64,000 bases of DNA from Pterobdella sp. o SKG-2022 (GCA_964035795.1 OZ038320.1:20292589-20356588); one strand, 5' to 3'; shown: positions 36,184-49,492, counted from the first letter of the stretch. The notes: a model not told the origin generated them from the sequence alone. A program made the numbers and translations.

Positions 36184-38394
36184 CGCAAAACTGACAGTTG
36201 TAATGGTTATGATTTACGGGCGTTTTAGACCACGATGAGTCAGAAAGAAGTTTACTATTTAAATAAGTCAATTGGTGCGTTGTTACGCTTTAATTCTCAC
36301 AATGTTTTACTTCTATCACAAATTTTTGGATTTTAAAATCTATTTTAGTTTTTAAATTCTTTTTGTTGTTAGAGTTCAGATTTTAGATGGAAACTATTCA
36401 TAAGTTAGACATGAAAAGTATTTACAATCTTTCAACGCAACATTTGTAAGTTCAATTCATCACTTATTCTGATATAATTGTTAGTATTGGTGGTAGTTTT
36501 GGAAAAATGTAGGATAAAGTTTATATTTGAAGCTTGAAATATTTTCAAGTTCATAATCAAATCTGGAAAGGTAGAAATAGTCATTTAAATAAAAGAGGTG
36601 AAAGAAACTGTAATATTTTCATATGATTAAGGATATGTGAAAAAGTTATCTTAAATACTTTACTGCAGACCTTGTCTCATTAATAATAGTAACAAAGCCT
36701 ATAACACAATAAGAGTATTCAATAGATGCAAAAGCCCCTTTGAACCCATCGTCAATGTCATATTATTTTTTGAGAAAAATATAAAAGAATAATTTTTAAA
36801 TAATAAAATAAATTTCTACTTGAAAATGATTAATCGAATCTAATGGAAAGAAGAGTAATCAGACGAAACCTGTTTAGCATTCAGAAAGCTTGATAATTGA
36901 GCAATCAAAAAACACTTAAAGGCCTATTAATAAATAACTTGATGATAAATCTAATTATATTCTAAATCTAAATAAAATTGCAAATATATTTTTAATAAAT
37001 AATGATTTCTTTTCTTTAAACTAACACTTTGAAATAAACGGAAACAAACAGAAAAAACATAATCAGTTTGCCAAACTTTCACTCTTCTAACTACTTTGTT
37101 TTATATAGTCATATAGATTTCAAATAGGAACCAGCCTTTATATGCAACTTGTAACCTATTGTAATAGAATGGTATAATCTGGATATCCTATTTCTATTAA
37201 CGCATTGATCTTTTATGAGTCTTATTAAATACTTTTCAAAAATCCGTATTATCAAAAAAACATTAAAAAACATGGAAACAAAATTAGCTTTTATACTCAT
37301 TTGAAGTAAAAAATTTTCAATGAATTCCAATTTCCAAGTGCTTTGTTTTAATTGGCATATTTTTTGTCTAATAATTTCTAGAACAAAGAGCTTTAGACAT
37401 ACAAATAATTAACCTATTTTAACAAAAGCTTTATTGAACTTTTCACAAGAAACAAGAGGATTAGGTAGCAAAAAATAAATACCAAGAATAACAATCATGC
37501 ATAGAAACAATAAGAAACCAGAAGACAGACAAAGCAACTCAAATGAAATGAAATGTAAGAAGGGCTGTTGTTTGTACTTTTCAGTAGCTACACTATTAAT
37601 CCTCAAACAATTTTATCCTTTAAATGCCACGATAACTCATCGATTCCGCATCAAATAGATAATTATACGTTTTAAATAAAACATGGTAAAATTCACACTC
37701 CGAAAGATCTTATAAGTTTGAAATTTATCTGAATGTGGTTTAAAAAGTTTAAATAACTGTTTATAATAATTTATACACCATGTTTATAACCATTGTTTAT
37801 AAAATGTAAATTAGCAGTTGGTTATAAAATGTCGAACATAAATTTCCAAGCATGGCACTGATAAAGATAAAGATAATTACTGATACGAAGAAGATTATAA
37901 AACAATAGATCAGCAATTGTGAAATTAGCCAACAAATCAAAGAATTTAAATCCCTTGGAAAAGATATACGTATCGAACAGCATTTAATCGATATTATAAA
38001 TAAAATAATGCCAATTATTCATCGACCTAATTAAAATATTAGTTTATAGTGTTTTTACCTGAAAAATTGAAACTATTTGATTGCAATGTACCTATTAAAG
38101 TTTACTTGGATGATAAACTTTGTTAATTTTTGCAGAAATATGTTTTGTATTTTTATTGGCACCTGGCTTAGCTGCCATCCATATCTGGGCCAGAGACCCA
38201 ATACAAAGATTGCTATTAAGTCTACAAGGTTAAATTATCGGAGCTTTGAACTCATATGTACAATTATTTTTTAAACAAGTGCACTAAAAAATTCCATTTG
38301 CTTTTCTATATCGTTTCATAATGCATTTTCTATAATTACACTATTCTCGATTCAAACATTTATTGATAGAAAAAACAAGGTATATATAAATAGT
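36184..38394. other. Intergenic interval upstream of CadN, downstream of the FASTKD gene
   Basis: No coding region or RNA gene is supported. The interval should hold the CadN promoter (right of 36183 on the minus strand) and the FASTKD 3' UTR (left of 38395). Sequence is A+T-rich throughout. Confidence 0.35.
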
Positions 38395-41300
38395 TTATTT
38401 TCGCAAATTGACAACGGGTTTGATAATTGATGCAAGTTGATCCAATCGTTGATTATGATTTTTGCACTTCCACATCATTTCTTCATACGATATCTGAAAA
38501 AAATATCAACCATCATTACAAAAAATTTTTATTAATAAATAAATTAAAAAAAACAATCTCTCAAATTTGGTAATTCTTTTAAAAGCACTCAAATACCAAG
38601 ATAACAGAGAATCCAAGTTTTTCTAAATGCCTTTTTTTTATTGAGTGTTCCCCCATAAGCTTGCCTTCAGATGTCAAGTGTTCGGGCATGGTCAACAATA
38701 TGGCATATCTGGTTCATATCAAAAACCAAAATTAATTAATAAAATTAAAACAAGATACTTTTATTTGAAATAACTTTTTATTACTTATACAAGTTTTTTG
38801 CAATAAGTATATAAATTTTATTTTAAAAATTTGCTCACTTGGTGGCTTCGATGGCTTTAGAATCATTCGTCAAAATATTCTTATCTTGATCTACCACAAA
38901 CTCAAAATCTATTCAAATATTATTTTAAAATTTCAATAATACAACAAATTATGATTGAAAACGATGACATGAATAAATCCACCATAACGTATATTGATCT
39001 ATTCATATGTATGCCTACTTATAAGATGGGGTGTGTTTCTCGGCACATGCACTTGGTTGAAGTTCATGTGGCCTAACAAACTCCTCATAGCTATCGACAT
39101 TTCTTTTTGAAACTTATATGCTCTCCCAGCTTTGAATAATTTATAATATTTAATAAACTATCATTCTGAATTTATTTAAACAAATTCATAAATTACTGCA
39201 TTTTCAATATAACAAATTCTTATATAGAAGCTATTTGAACAAGGTAGCACTTTTGGGTTCTTACATATCCACGTGAGTGAGAGGTTGAGCGAGTTGTTAT
39301 GAACCAGTGTTATGAAGGTTTTTGTGGGAAACTCTAACAGGTAGGAAGCCTTGGAAATGATTATAAATACCAAATAATTTAAAAACCATATCGAAATTAT
39401 ATAATGAAATATTGCGCTTTGTGTCGGTTGCCTGTTTCCTTGCTTTATTATATATGACGCGGTAAACTGAAACGGTTTATATTGGTACTTGGATTTCGAG
39501 CATGTGTCTTGAGGCTTTGTTTCGTTGGTTGAGATCGTCAAGCTCTGAAGAAGTTGAACATTTCAATATAATACATTATTTTAGTTGTTTCATAGAAACA
39601 TTGAATTGAAATGAATGGAAACTCACCAAGCAAAACAGCAGGAGTGTGTGTATTGAGGACTCTATCTACAAAGTTTACAGGATACCTGTACATGAAATTT
39701 CGTGTAAAAAATAAACATTAAAAATATAAACGAAATTATTTAAATTGAAATTTTTATTCTCAATTAAGAGATAACTACAAACCTTTCGATATAGACAAAA
39801 GAAGCAAGCAATTCGAGTAGATCAGGTAAGTTTATATCGTTAAGATGATGTTCAACCCATAATTCAGTAGCACGGAAAAACTCATATGAATTTGACGGTA
39901 AATATGATAATTGACCAAACATTTTCAACACCGTTAGTCCTGTTTAAGAAAAAGTATTTATACCTAAACAAATTGATTTTTTAAAGGTTTCCAGCCATTT
40001 TAATATACTTCAAATTTCTAACATATATATAAAAGATTAAAATATGATCGTGTTTTTATCATTCACTATTTAAAATATTTTTTTTAATCTCAAATAAAAT
40101 CGAATCATCTCCGTGGTTTTTAACGTGAAACTTCAAAATGTCTATAAAGTTTCAAAATTATGGCAAATCATTCAATTGCACTCTAAAAAACACAAAACTG
40201 TTATATATTTAAATATAACTCTTTCATCAACATCAAAAGCTTACTAGTTTTTCATAACTGTATCCAATGAAAATAAACATTAAAATATGGAATTCGTCGA
40301 AACTAACCATCTCTCAAATCATAATGTGTGTACGATTCAGGGTGAGCAAAATCACTGGCAAGTGCTTCAAAGAGGGGAGGATTGACGTAACGACGTTCAA
40401 TACAGAAGTCTGCAGTCATTCTCAATAATGTGCGAGGGGTAGTGTTATTTCCTTGAAATTATAAAAAGTTCATCTTTAAAAGTTATATATTGATGGTTTA
40501 AATGAAAAGATCATGTATCAATTGATTATTTTATATTATAATCTTTCAAATGCTAGAACAACCTCCTCTTTTTGTTCGTTTAGAAAAAGCTACAATGTAT
40601 TTTTCTAAAGCTTTTTGAAAGTTTTTATCGGTGAAATTGAAGTGATTGAAAAGCCCCAGCACCATAATCATCTTGCTGTTGTTGAGACTGTGAACGTTAG
40701 TATACAACCATCTACCAATTAGTGAGAATGTGTCGCTTGAGTAGTAGTTTAACAAGCACAGATCTGTACTGATACTGGCTATATCATCTGCCTTCATGAA
40801 TTGAAATATTGATGCTGTTTGAATAAATAATAATAAAGGAACGAAAACTATTATAAAGCATATAAAGAAACAAAATTTATATTGAATCAATAAATTTTAT
40901 AAAAGATAGAAAAAGTAAGATCAAGCTAAAATTGAAGCAGGTAAAAAATACAAGCACGCAAATTATAGTCTGATAAAATAGATTTAACATTTGATTAACG
41001 CTAGTTTTATTGTATTTGAGAAATATATTGAATTTAAAATGATTTTAATTTTTACACAATCTAGTTAGGCAACCTATTTTTAAAATTTTTTTGATTATTC
41101 CCTTCAACACACATTAAACTTCCGAGAAAACTATAAATTTTTAAACTAGACAAGAATATAAGTGAATAAACTAAAAAGTAAAAACTCATAATGATCATTG
41201 TTGAGCAAAATATAACACAAGCTATCAGTATAAGCTGAAGAAGCAAAAACCTAAATTTAAATTGTAGACCTGAAGTTTGGAGCAGCACAATTGTAGTTGT

Positions 41301-42736
41301 TTGTCAACAACCTTGATCAAGTATTTGCTCTCTGGTGGAAGATTCCTTAACACCTGGGATAAACAAATAATTAATCATCTTGTAGTACAATTTTTATCTT
41401 TTATTGTTTATTGATGAATACGCTAGTTTTTTTTGGATTTTATCCAATATGTAAAACATTGTAGGAGATATTTACAAACAAACCGTGAAAACATGTGAGA
41501 TATTATTCTCATTGATGTTTCCAAAACGATTACCCAAGTGGATCCATAGAACCTTGAATATTTAAAAAAAACTTTGAAAAGTAATCAAGCTTATTGAAGT
41601 GATTGAAAATGTGCGATTAAAATTTAAATATAAAAATGGACCTTTATCAAGTCAGGATCAGATCTGGTTTTCTCTGAAAGACAAGTGATAAGTGAGCATA
41701 ACTGCTTGATTGAAAAATAACTTAGAACTACTCTTCCTTCTATTTCTTCCTCAACTCCTTCAATAAATTCCTTGTCGAAAATCTGAGATGATAAACAGCA
41801 TCTGACAACATAAAATTAGTACTTGATTATTTTATCATAAATTACTTTAAAAAATAATTGTTGAATAAAAATTCTTAAACAATTAATCTATAAAATTCGA
41901 ACAATCATGAATTAATTGAAAAAAAGTATAAATCATTAAATTATATTTAATAAAGCAAACTTGGTGAGTAAGATGAGATGGTCATTTGACAAAGTTTTGA
42001 TTTGGTGAGTGATTGTATTACAGATTTCAAAAAATACAGGAGGTTGCAAGACAGGAATGAGATCCTGTTGTATTGAAGACTGTAATAAGGTGAAAATCAC
42101 TACAGCATCTTGAGGCGTTAATGAATTGCCTGGAAGTTCTAAAACTTTCATTACCTATAATTATTTAAATTTGATGTTGAATTGAATTTATCAGATAATA
42201 GTTTTAAAATATTGAATTTAGTTCTTTTCAATATAAACCTGATCAGCTGACATGCATTCTTGAAGCATTCTTACAAAAACTTTGTCAATTTGTAACTTTT
42301 TTTGATTTTTAAAACTTTTATCATCATTTTTGGCACAATTTTCTTTGATTTCACCAGTATTTATTACATTAAGTGATTTATTCTTCGAAAATTGGCTCTT
42401 CAAAAAAACCTTGAATGTTATTAATAATAATGTTTAAAAATGAAGTTTTTCGAAAACTTGATAAAGCATACAAAACATTTAATAATTTAAAAATATTATA
42501 AAAATTTAACAAAACAACAAACTAATAAAAATTATCATAAAAGCAACCTCAGAAGCTTCTAGTCTTTTAACGATCCAAGGAAGTTCAGTTATTTCAATGC
42601 CATCTTCCATCAAAACATATGAACTCCCCAAGGTAGACTTGTGCTTGAAGCGGCAGAAGGTTAATGGTGTAGTCAGTTGCAATGGTATAGAGCGTTTGAG
42701 CACAATTTTGAATAAAAAAGTTAAATTTTTTTTCAT
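38395..42736 (-). CDS. FAST-kinase-domain (FASTKD) family mitochondrial RNA protein
   Basis: FASTKD proteins act in the mitochondrial matrix on processing and stability of mitochondrial transcripts. Sixteen exons close in frame to 662 residues: 42548-42736, 42239-42409, 41961-42154, 41642-41801, 41484-41552, 41270-41353, 40563-40791, 40308-40451, 39783-39939, 39627-39685, 39489-39544, 39265-39349, 39019-39129, 38839-38908, 38597-38708, 38395-38493. The N-terminus MKKNLTFLFKIVLKRSIP is basic and amphipathic, as expected of a mitochondrial presequence. The middle has the helical-repeat FAST_1/FAST_2 character (KMFGQLSYLPSNSYEFF, LLELLASFVYIERYPVNFVD). The C-terminus is a RAP domain: YAILLTMPEHLTSEGKLMG, IKKRHLEKLGFSVIL, ISYEEMMW. 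Which paralogue (FASTKD1, 3 or 4/TBRG4-like) is not settled. It is divergent from the Src-family kinase. Confidence 0.85.
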
Positions 42737-44241
42737 ATTAATTTTCTTAAAAACTATAGATTATGGCTTTAAAATAATTTATATAAGATTTAAAACACCC
42801 GCGATAATATATTAAAGTGTACATAATAGAGCATAAACAGTTATTTGTTATAAAATATAACTTCGTTTTTCAAAACTCATTAAGCCTTATCTGTTTATGG
42901 TTTAATTTATTCAAAAAATTTTGTTTTCAACTTTTGAAAAATTATATAAAACAACTCTTCTAACTTATCCATTAGAGCTGAAAAGAGCTAGAATACTTTC
43001 AATTTTTGAAAAGTTTTGAATAAATTGACGTCTGTTCATGTCAAAATGAAAAAGCTTTATAAGAAAATATTTTTCAATTGGTTTATTCAAATTTTAATTA
43101 ATTCAATCTGACCATTCTATAAAAAACTTTATTCTAACATGCTATCAACCATTTTCATGATGAATTTTTTGAAAATAAAGTTTCAAATATCTATCAAAAG
43201 TATTTTGTTTAAAAAATCTTATATTGATGGATATATTGGAAAAACCTAAAAAGCACTGACTTAGAAGACTAACCACATACCGAGCACAAAGTCTTCTGTG
43301 ATATTCCTTGAGTGGTTGTCGCAAAAATTAGATATTTATTTTTTTTCAAGTTGAACAAATTTACTACTAAATAAAAAAATTAATTTATGAGTAATGACTC
43401 AATCTATAATTAATTATTATTTTAAAAATTATACCTAATTAATAAAAACGGTTGTTTGATTCAAAAGGTTTTTGTTAATAGGCTAGTTTAGTTAACCTAC
43501 TTAATAATGAAAACATTTCATTTCAATTTTTTATAATATAACTCAAAGATGTTTCCAGTAAATTATTCGATATAAAAATATAATAGAAAATTGAAACTAA
43601 AAAACGTCACGACTTTTATATGGGTAGCTAAACAGTATATAGTTTAGTAGGTATTCTATTGTAAGGCTAATAATTCAGTTTAAATGTGTGAAAACTAGGA
43701 AGTTGAACAAACACAAATTTTTTTTTAATATTTAAATATACATTTGAACAAATTTAATCATATTATAAAAGATTTCTGTAGTCAACAATGTTATAATTGG
43801 ATATCTCCTTTACAAGATAACTAATCATTTTACAAAGGTGTGGCAAACCGCTTTATTTACTGGTACATAAAGCTGTGTTATAAACTTATTACGAAAATTA
43901 CAAAATTATATTTAACCTATACAGATTTTTAATGATTGTTCAGCTAAGATACTGTACTCATAATACTTGATGTAGATGGACCCATAGGTTCTTTAAGTGG
44001 ACATAGGTTTATATTGAAAAGCGTGTTAGTAAGTTGTACAATTCAAAATTACATTTTGTATCTTCATTCAACATCTCTAATCCTTTGGCTTATAAAAAAT
44101 TTTATCAATTACTATTTCAAAACAAAACATGCTCAGCATATTAAACTTACTGGATTTTTTAGTATTTCACCATTACAAAGTTATATGAAAATAAAAATGA
44201 AGAAAAATATCCATGATTCTCAGGAATTACCTTTTCCTAAA
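42737..44241. other. Divergent intergenic region between the FASTKD gene and the Src-family kinase
   Basis: The two genes are transcribed away from each other across 1.5 kb, so both promoters should be here. A short inverted repeat occurs at 43262-43306 (AGAAGACT and AGTCTTCT). No clear TATA, initiator or transcription-factor site can be claimed. Confidence 0.35.
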
Positions 44242-47200
44242 ATGGGTATCAATTTATCGAAGAACAAAGATAAAAAAACACAGAAGAAAAATGCTACACC
44301 CAACGAATACAGTGACCAAATGAAAAAGACACGTCCCTATGTTCAAGCTCTGACAGATTCGAACCGTTCGTTATACTTTATTAAAAAACTAATCTGTTTT
44401 TAGTTACCTTATCTAATTAAAATATAAAATTTTTTTTATTTGAGCCTTAAAGTTTGGATAACTTGTGATTTTCTAGCTTTATTATGAAATTATTTTTTAG
44501 GCTGATATTTAGAATGTCTATTTACCAATAAGAATTATGAATTAGCAACATGAATAAGAATTCATGTTGCTAACGTTTTATGATAAGGCTATACTTATCG
44601 AACCTTATAGTTTTTTTTTAAATAAAGGTACGTATCCTCAATTGATTTTCTTAAAGTTTAATTATTCATGTTATATACTGGTCATTGATAGAAGTTAGTA
44701 ATCTAATCTCATAATACTCAAATATTTCCAGTTCAATTGTTAATGCCCATTTTCAGATCATCGTAAATTCATGGTGGCATTATACGATTATGACATTCGA
44801 CAACCAGATGACTTAGCCTTTCATAAAAGAGATCTCCTTGAAATACTTGACGATACGTGTGTTCCATTTATAAAATACTTATATAAAATTCAAAAATTAA
44901 TACTCTGTGGTTTTAAATTTATTTGAATTTATACAGAGTTTATGAAACTTTTTAACAATAAAAACTCTAATTAAAAGTTTTTCTTGATATAAGATACTTT
45001 CCACAACAGCACAGGGGATTGGTATTTTGCCAGAAACACAAGAACAAAGTGTGAAGGATACGTCCCTAGTAATTATCTCACAGACGAAAGCAATGCTATT
45101 GCTACTCAAGAGTAAGTTGCAATGGTTTAGAAAATTCTACATTTATAAAGTCTGGCGTTTTTGGGGAAAGTTTTTCACAAGTTTTATTCGAATCAAATTC
45201 ATGCTTTCAGTACTAAAATTTTAGAGTATTTAAAAACAAACTTTAGGATAATTTTGAAATCTTTTTGTCAGAATCTACTAATGATCTATGATAAGGTTGT
45301 ACTTATCGAAAACTTTAGTTTTCAAATAAACTTGTCTGAAAAGCAAAATTTAGCATAAAGAAACTTTTTTGGATTTTACCTTTACATATAATTGTGGATA
45401 ATGCTATATTACTTATATGCTATTTTGATTAAAAATGAGAAATATTTTTAAAACGTTGTTAAGGGTTAATAACAGCAATATTAAATTATAAAGGTGGTGG
45501 TTTTCTGGTGACCGCAGAGATGCAGATAAAGAACTAATGATGAAGGGAAATATATTAGGAACATTTTTATTCAGAAATTCAACAGGTTGTGTTGGTTATT
45601 GTATTACTGATTAAAAATATACTTTTTTTAAAGCTCACCAACTTTTGGTGAATTCTAAGTAAGAAAACGTATAAAAATGTTTAAGATAACCATTAAGTTA
45701 CAGAAAAAATGTAATTTTTATAAATAAGTTCATTTAAATTTTTATTTTTCAAAATCATAATTCAAAAAATATACTATTTTTATATCAAAAACGTTTATGT
45801 CTTTTGCAGACCAAAAGTGTTTTGTTGCTTTATCAATAAGAGATTTTAATTCTACTACTAGTGAAGTTACAATTCGACACTACAAAGTAACTTGTTTGAA
45901 TCTTATCCATGAATGCCATTTTTTGTTAAAATACTTGAATAAATTATTTTTTAATGTTTCAAATATCAATATCTTAGGTTCAAAAAAACGAAAAAGGTGA
46001 AGTTTTTATTAGTTTCAATAAAAAGTTCGCCAACTTAGTTGAAATGGTTGCCCACTACACAAGTAAATGTTTTTTCAACACTTTATTAATATTTATAAAA
46101 TTGAAGTGAAACTAAAATAACTTGATCAAAAGCAATTAAAATGTTATATCATTTACTGATAGTATAATTAATGATAACATTAGCACAAAATCTTACCAGA
46201 AAACGCTGATGGTCTTTGTACAAAATTAACAAAACCATGTCCCAAAGAGCCGGTAGTTATCCCATTCAGAGAATTAGAAGTGAATAGGAATGAAATAGAA
46301 CTGATCGAAGAGTTAGGTCAAGGTCAATTTGGAAAAGTTTGGAAAGGTGAAAAAAAATGAGTTTTGACTATTATATAAATAGTCTACATGAACAGCATGT
46401 ATTTATTTTACTTTACACTGACAAATAGGAAAATGGAATAGAAAAGTTGATGTGGCTGTTAAAACAATGAAGAAAGATTCAATGAGCATGCAGGAGTTCA
46501 TAAATGAGGCTAGAACCATGCACCATCTACGACATCATCGCCTGGTGCAACTCATGGGTGTATGTACATCTTCAGAACCTATTTTCATAATCACTGAACT
46601 AATGCCAAACGGGAGTTTGATAGAGTTTTTACGCAAAGACGAAGGAAGGACGTTAAAGTTTTCTAACTTCATTGAAATGTGCACTGATGTGAGTTTTATG
46701 ATAATTCATTATTTTTTGAAAAATTTAATTTCGTTGAAATTTTCCTTTTGTAATATTTTTGTTGTTGTTTCAAATTCTTCAATGCTCTTTGTATTATATT
46801 CTTTTTAAATATGATGTTTTCAAAAATTCGTGGCAAACTTTAATTAGCTTTCTCTCTGCAGCTTCCAAAATTTAATTTGATTCTTTTTTCTATGAATAAA
46901 CTCATTTTTTAGGACTATTTATTCATTTTTTTAGCTTAACTACTAAAAAGGTTTTTTTTGCTAAAAGTTTCGATATTTTAAATTAATAACATTCCATCTA
47001 AATGACAATTTATCATCTTTTTGACCACCAATAACTGGATTCTTTTATATGAGTATCGTTTATTTCTGATAAAAAAATTTTATAATACTATTTCTACATC
47101 TTTTTTTTTATTTTTATAAATTTCCATAAATAGCTTTTTTCTACTTAAAAATTTCAGCTTTCAGCACGCCTTTCAAAACCATTTGCAATAAGCTAAAATG

Positions 47201-49492
47201 AGTGTGGTAATTTAGATTAAATTGAAGATTTTTTTCTATTTGAAAACATAAATTGATTTTATAACATTAATCCAGGTTTTAGTTTGTTTTCATGATTTTT
47301 AGAGCTTCGATTTTTACTGCATGAAGTGCTTGCTTTAAACTGAATTGAAATAAAACACACCATAAAACAAAAAAATAACTTTACGTCTAACGTTAGATAA
47401 AATCTGATATTTTTGTGTATTGGGTTAACGCACAACAAATTGAGCTATATGGCCTAGTAAAGCTTTTTTTCATTCTTCGGACATCCCCGCTTCTCCATCC
47501 AACTCTACCCTTCTAATCCAACTTGAAAGTTCCTTTTACCAAAGCAATATTCTCAAGTTGAGCTACATTCATTTTTGTTTTTGAAAAACACAGCTTTAGC
47601 TAATGAAAAAAAGCAAAAACTGCTTACGATTCGACGATAAAAGGGATTACGCTAAACACCTCTGGTTTCAATGCCCGCATTGATAACTGGATGATTTCAT
47701 TGAAAATTTTTGACTAGTTTTCTATTTTCTAACTCTATTTTTTAAAATATTTTTTTTTATTATTTCACCAAAAATTGGAAAGTAAAAAAGAATTTCCTTT
47801 CAATGTGTCTTTTTTATTTTTTTTCGATAATCTTCTCAAGACAAGAAGATAAGGGAAGAAATCTCCAAACTTGAGTAATGCTTCGATTTTTAAAAAATTT
47901 GCACTCTTGTAATTTAGTGGACACATTTTTTCTACTAGCAAGCTGTTATGCCTTGGTTCTTTAATGTCTGATTTGCTAATTATGAACTTAGGTTCTCAGC
48001 TCTAATGAAAAGAGAATATGATGCAATGCCAGTAAAATCTTTTAAAGAAATATTTTATATTGTATGTTAGAAAATGATTTAGTTATTTTTTACATTATAT
48101 GTTACAAGATGAATTACTCAAAGATGCAAAATTTGTTAAAATGCTTACTCTGAACTCGTAACACCCATAAAAGCTATGAGCTTGAGTGCAATATTGATGC
48201 AGTTCAACTTCATATAAAAAACATAAGTTGAAACTAGATGAGATTTTTATATATTTTTAAAACATTCTTAACTGTTACTTTTTTACAATAATATATAGTG
48301 AAAAATATGTAAAATTAAGCAAAAATTTTTTAGAGACATCTTATGTATCTTTTTTTTTAAATTCAATTTTCTTGATTTTTATCGTGAAATGAGAAAGATT
48401 TCAAAGAACTAAAATTTTCGAAAAATTCAACTTTGTCATAATTCATTAGTTTAAAATTGAATTTGTCGAAAATTTTAGTTTTTTGAAAAAATATATGTAC
48501 CTAAAATCTTTCTCAGTTTACGATAAAAATCAAGAAAATTGAATTTAGGCAAAAATTGTATCGTTTTGTTTTTTCCTTCAACTATACTTAGCTATAACTC
48601 TTAAAAAATTTTAAATACAATTTTTTTGTTTAAAAACTACATTAAAATCATTATAGCTTCAAAATAAAAACGAATATTAGGTCTGAATAAAAATTTCGTT
48701 ATGAATAGTTTGGTTAAATTTTTTTCAATACTGTGCCTAAAGTTGAAAGCCATTTAAAAATTTCCATTCAGTCAAATTTTTGACAAAATAGAAACTATTG
48801 CAAATCTAATGCTTATAAAAAATTTTAAACTTAAAAAATAGATAAGTGAAGGAATGGAATATCTGGAGAAAAAAGAAGCGGTTCACAGGGACGTGAGAGC
48901 AGCTAATATATTAGTAGGAGCCAACCTTTCATGCAAAGTAGCTGATTTTGGATTAGCAAGACTCATCAAAGATGACGGCATTTATAATGCTTCACAAAGT
49001 GAGTTTTTGTTGAAAAAAACTATTTTTAACTATTTTATCAAAAATATTAAATTTTTCGTTAAAAGTGAATAAAGGTTTATAACAAAATGATTTCAAGTTT
49101 AGAAAAATAATTAATATGAAAATATTATTGCTAAAAATCCAGCAAAATTTCCTATCAAATGGACGGCTCCAGAAGCGTTAAAGACAAGAGAATTTAGTAC
49201 GAAATCAGATGTTTGGTCATTCGGTGTTCTACTTTATGAAATGTTCACCTTTGGACAAATGCCATATCCAGCAATGGATAATAATGAAGCATCTGAACAA
49301 GTGAACAAAGGATATCGAATGCCACGACCAACTAATTGTGGTTACAATGGCAAATCAGAATGCCCACCTCCAGTTTACGATATTATGCTTAAATGCTGGA
49401 GCAAAACGCCTTTAAAAAGACCTAGTTTCAATTACCTCTTCAGCTTTTTTTCAAATTATTCAGTTGAAACTGAACATCAATATGTTGGATAA
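44242..49492 (+). CDS. Src: Src-family non-receptor tyrosine kinase
   Basis: This membrane-anchored kinase signals downstream of integrins, receptors and cadherin contacts. Ten exons close in frame to 497 residues: 44242-44365, 44757-44856, 45010-45111, 45494-45585, 45810-45886, 45978-46062, 46200-46346, 46429-46688, 48842-48998, 49143-49492. Start [12 protein letters not shown] is a myristoylation (SH4) signal, which decides the ATG over upstream ones. SH3: [33 protein letters not shown]2: [23 protein letters not shown] (FLVR-type Arg kept), [14 protein letters not shown]. Kinase: GQGQFGKVW loop, VAVKTMK lysine, [13 protein letters not shown], activation-loop Tyr in [25 protein letters not shown]. 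The tail VETEHQYVG keeps the regulatory Tyr but ends two residues later. The exon 1 donor at 44366 is weak (GTTCGT). Closest by eye to the Src42A/Frk side; exact orthology is unproven. Confidence 0.92.
44542..44620 (+). repeat. Perfect 14-bp hairpin joined to a copy of a dispersed repeat
   Basis: TTAGCAACATGAAT (44542-44555), a 4-nt loop, and ATTCATGTTGCTAA (44560-44573) form a perfect stem. Its right arm runs straight into TAACGTTTTATGATAAGGCT, the core of the small dispersed repeat seen elsewhere in this window. It lies in the first intron of the Src-family kinase. Confidence 0.7.
45286..45325 (+). repeat. Dispersed short repeat, diverged copy in a kinase intron
   Basis: CTATGATAAGGTTGTACTTA followed by TCGAAAACTTTAGTTTTC is a clearly related but more diverged copy of the core repeat. 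Confidence 0.5.
46689..48841 (+). other. 2.15-kb kinase intron holding a foldback repeat and a less A+T-rich patch
   Basis: This is the intron inside the kinase domain, after TDV-type donor GTGAGT at 46689 and before the HRD exon. It is much longer than the gene's other introns. A patch around 47380-47700 is less A+T-rich and its reverse strand carries a tRNA box-A-like string. A long inverted repeat occupies 48359-48546. Both look like inserted sequence. Confidence 0.5.
48359..48546. repeat. Long foldback (inverted repeat), possible hairpin element
   Basis: The left arm at 48359-48402 (AAATTCAATTTTCTTGATTT and onward) matches the reverse complement of 48504-48546 over 43 nt, with about two differences (GTGAAATG against GTAAACTG). 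Further in, TTTCAAAGAACTAAAATTTT of the left side again pairs with sequence at about 48453-48484. The right arm has an extra 18-20 nt between the two paired blocks. The whole could fold as a stem of about 75 bp. Confidence 0.75.
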
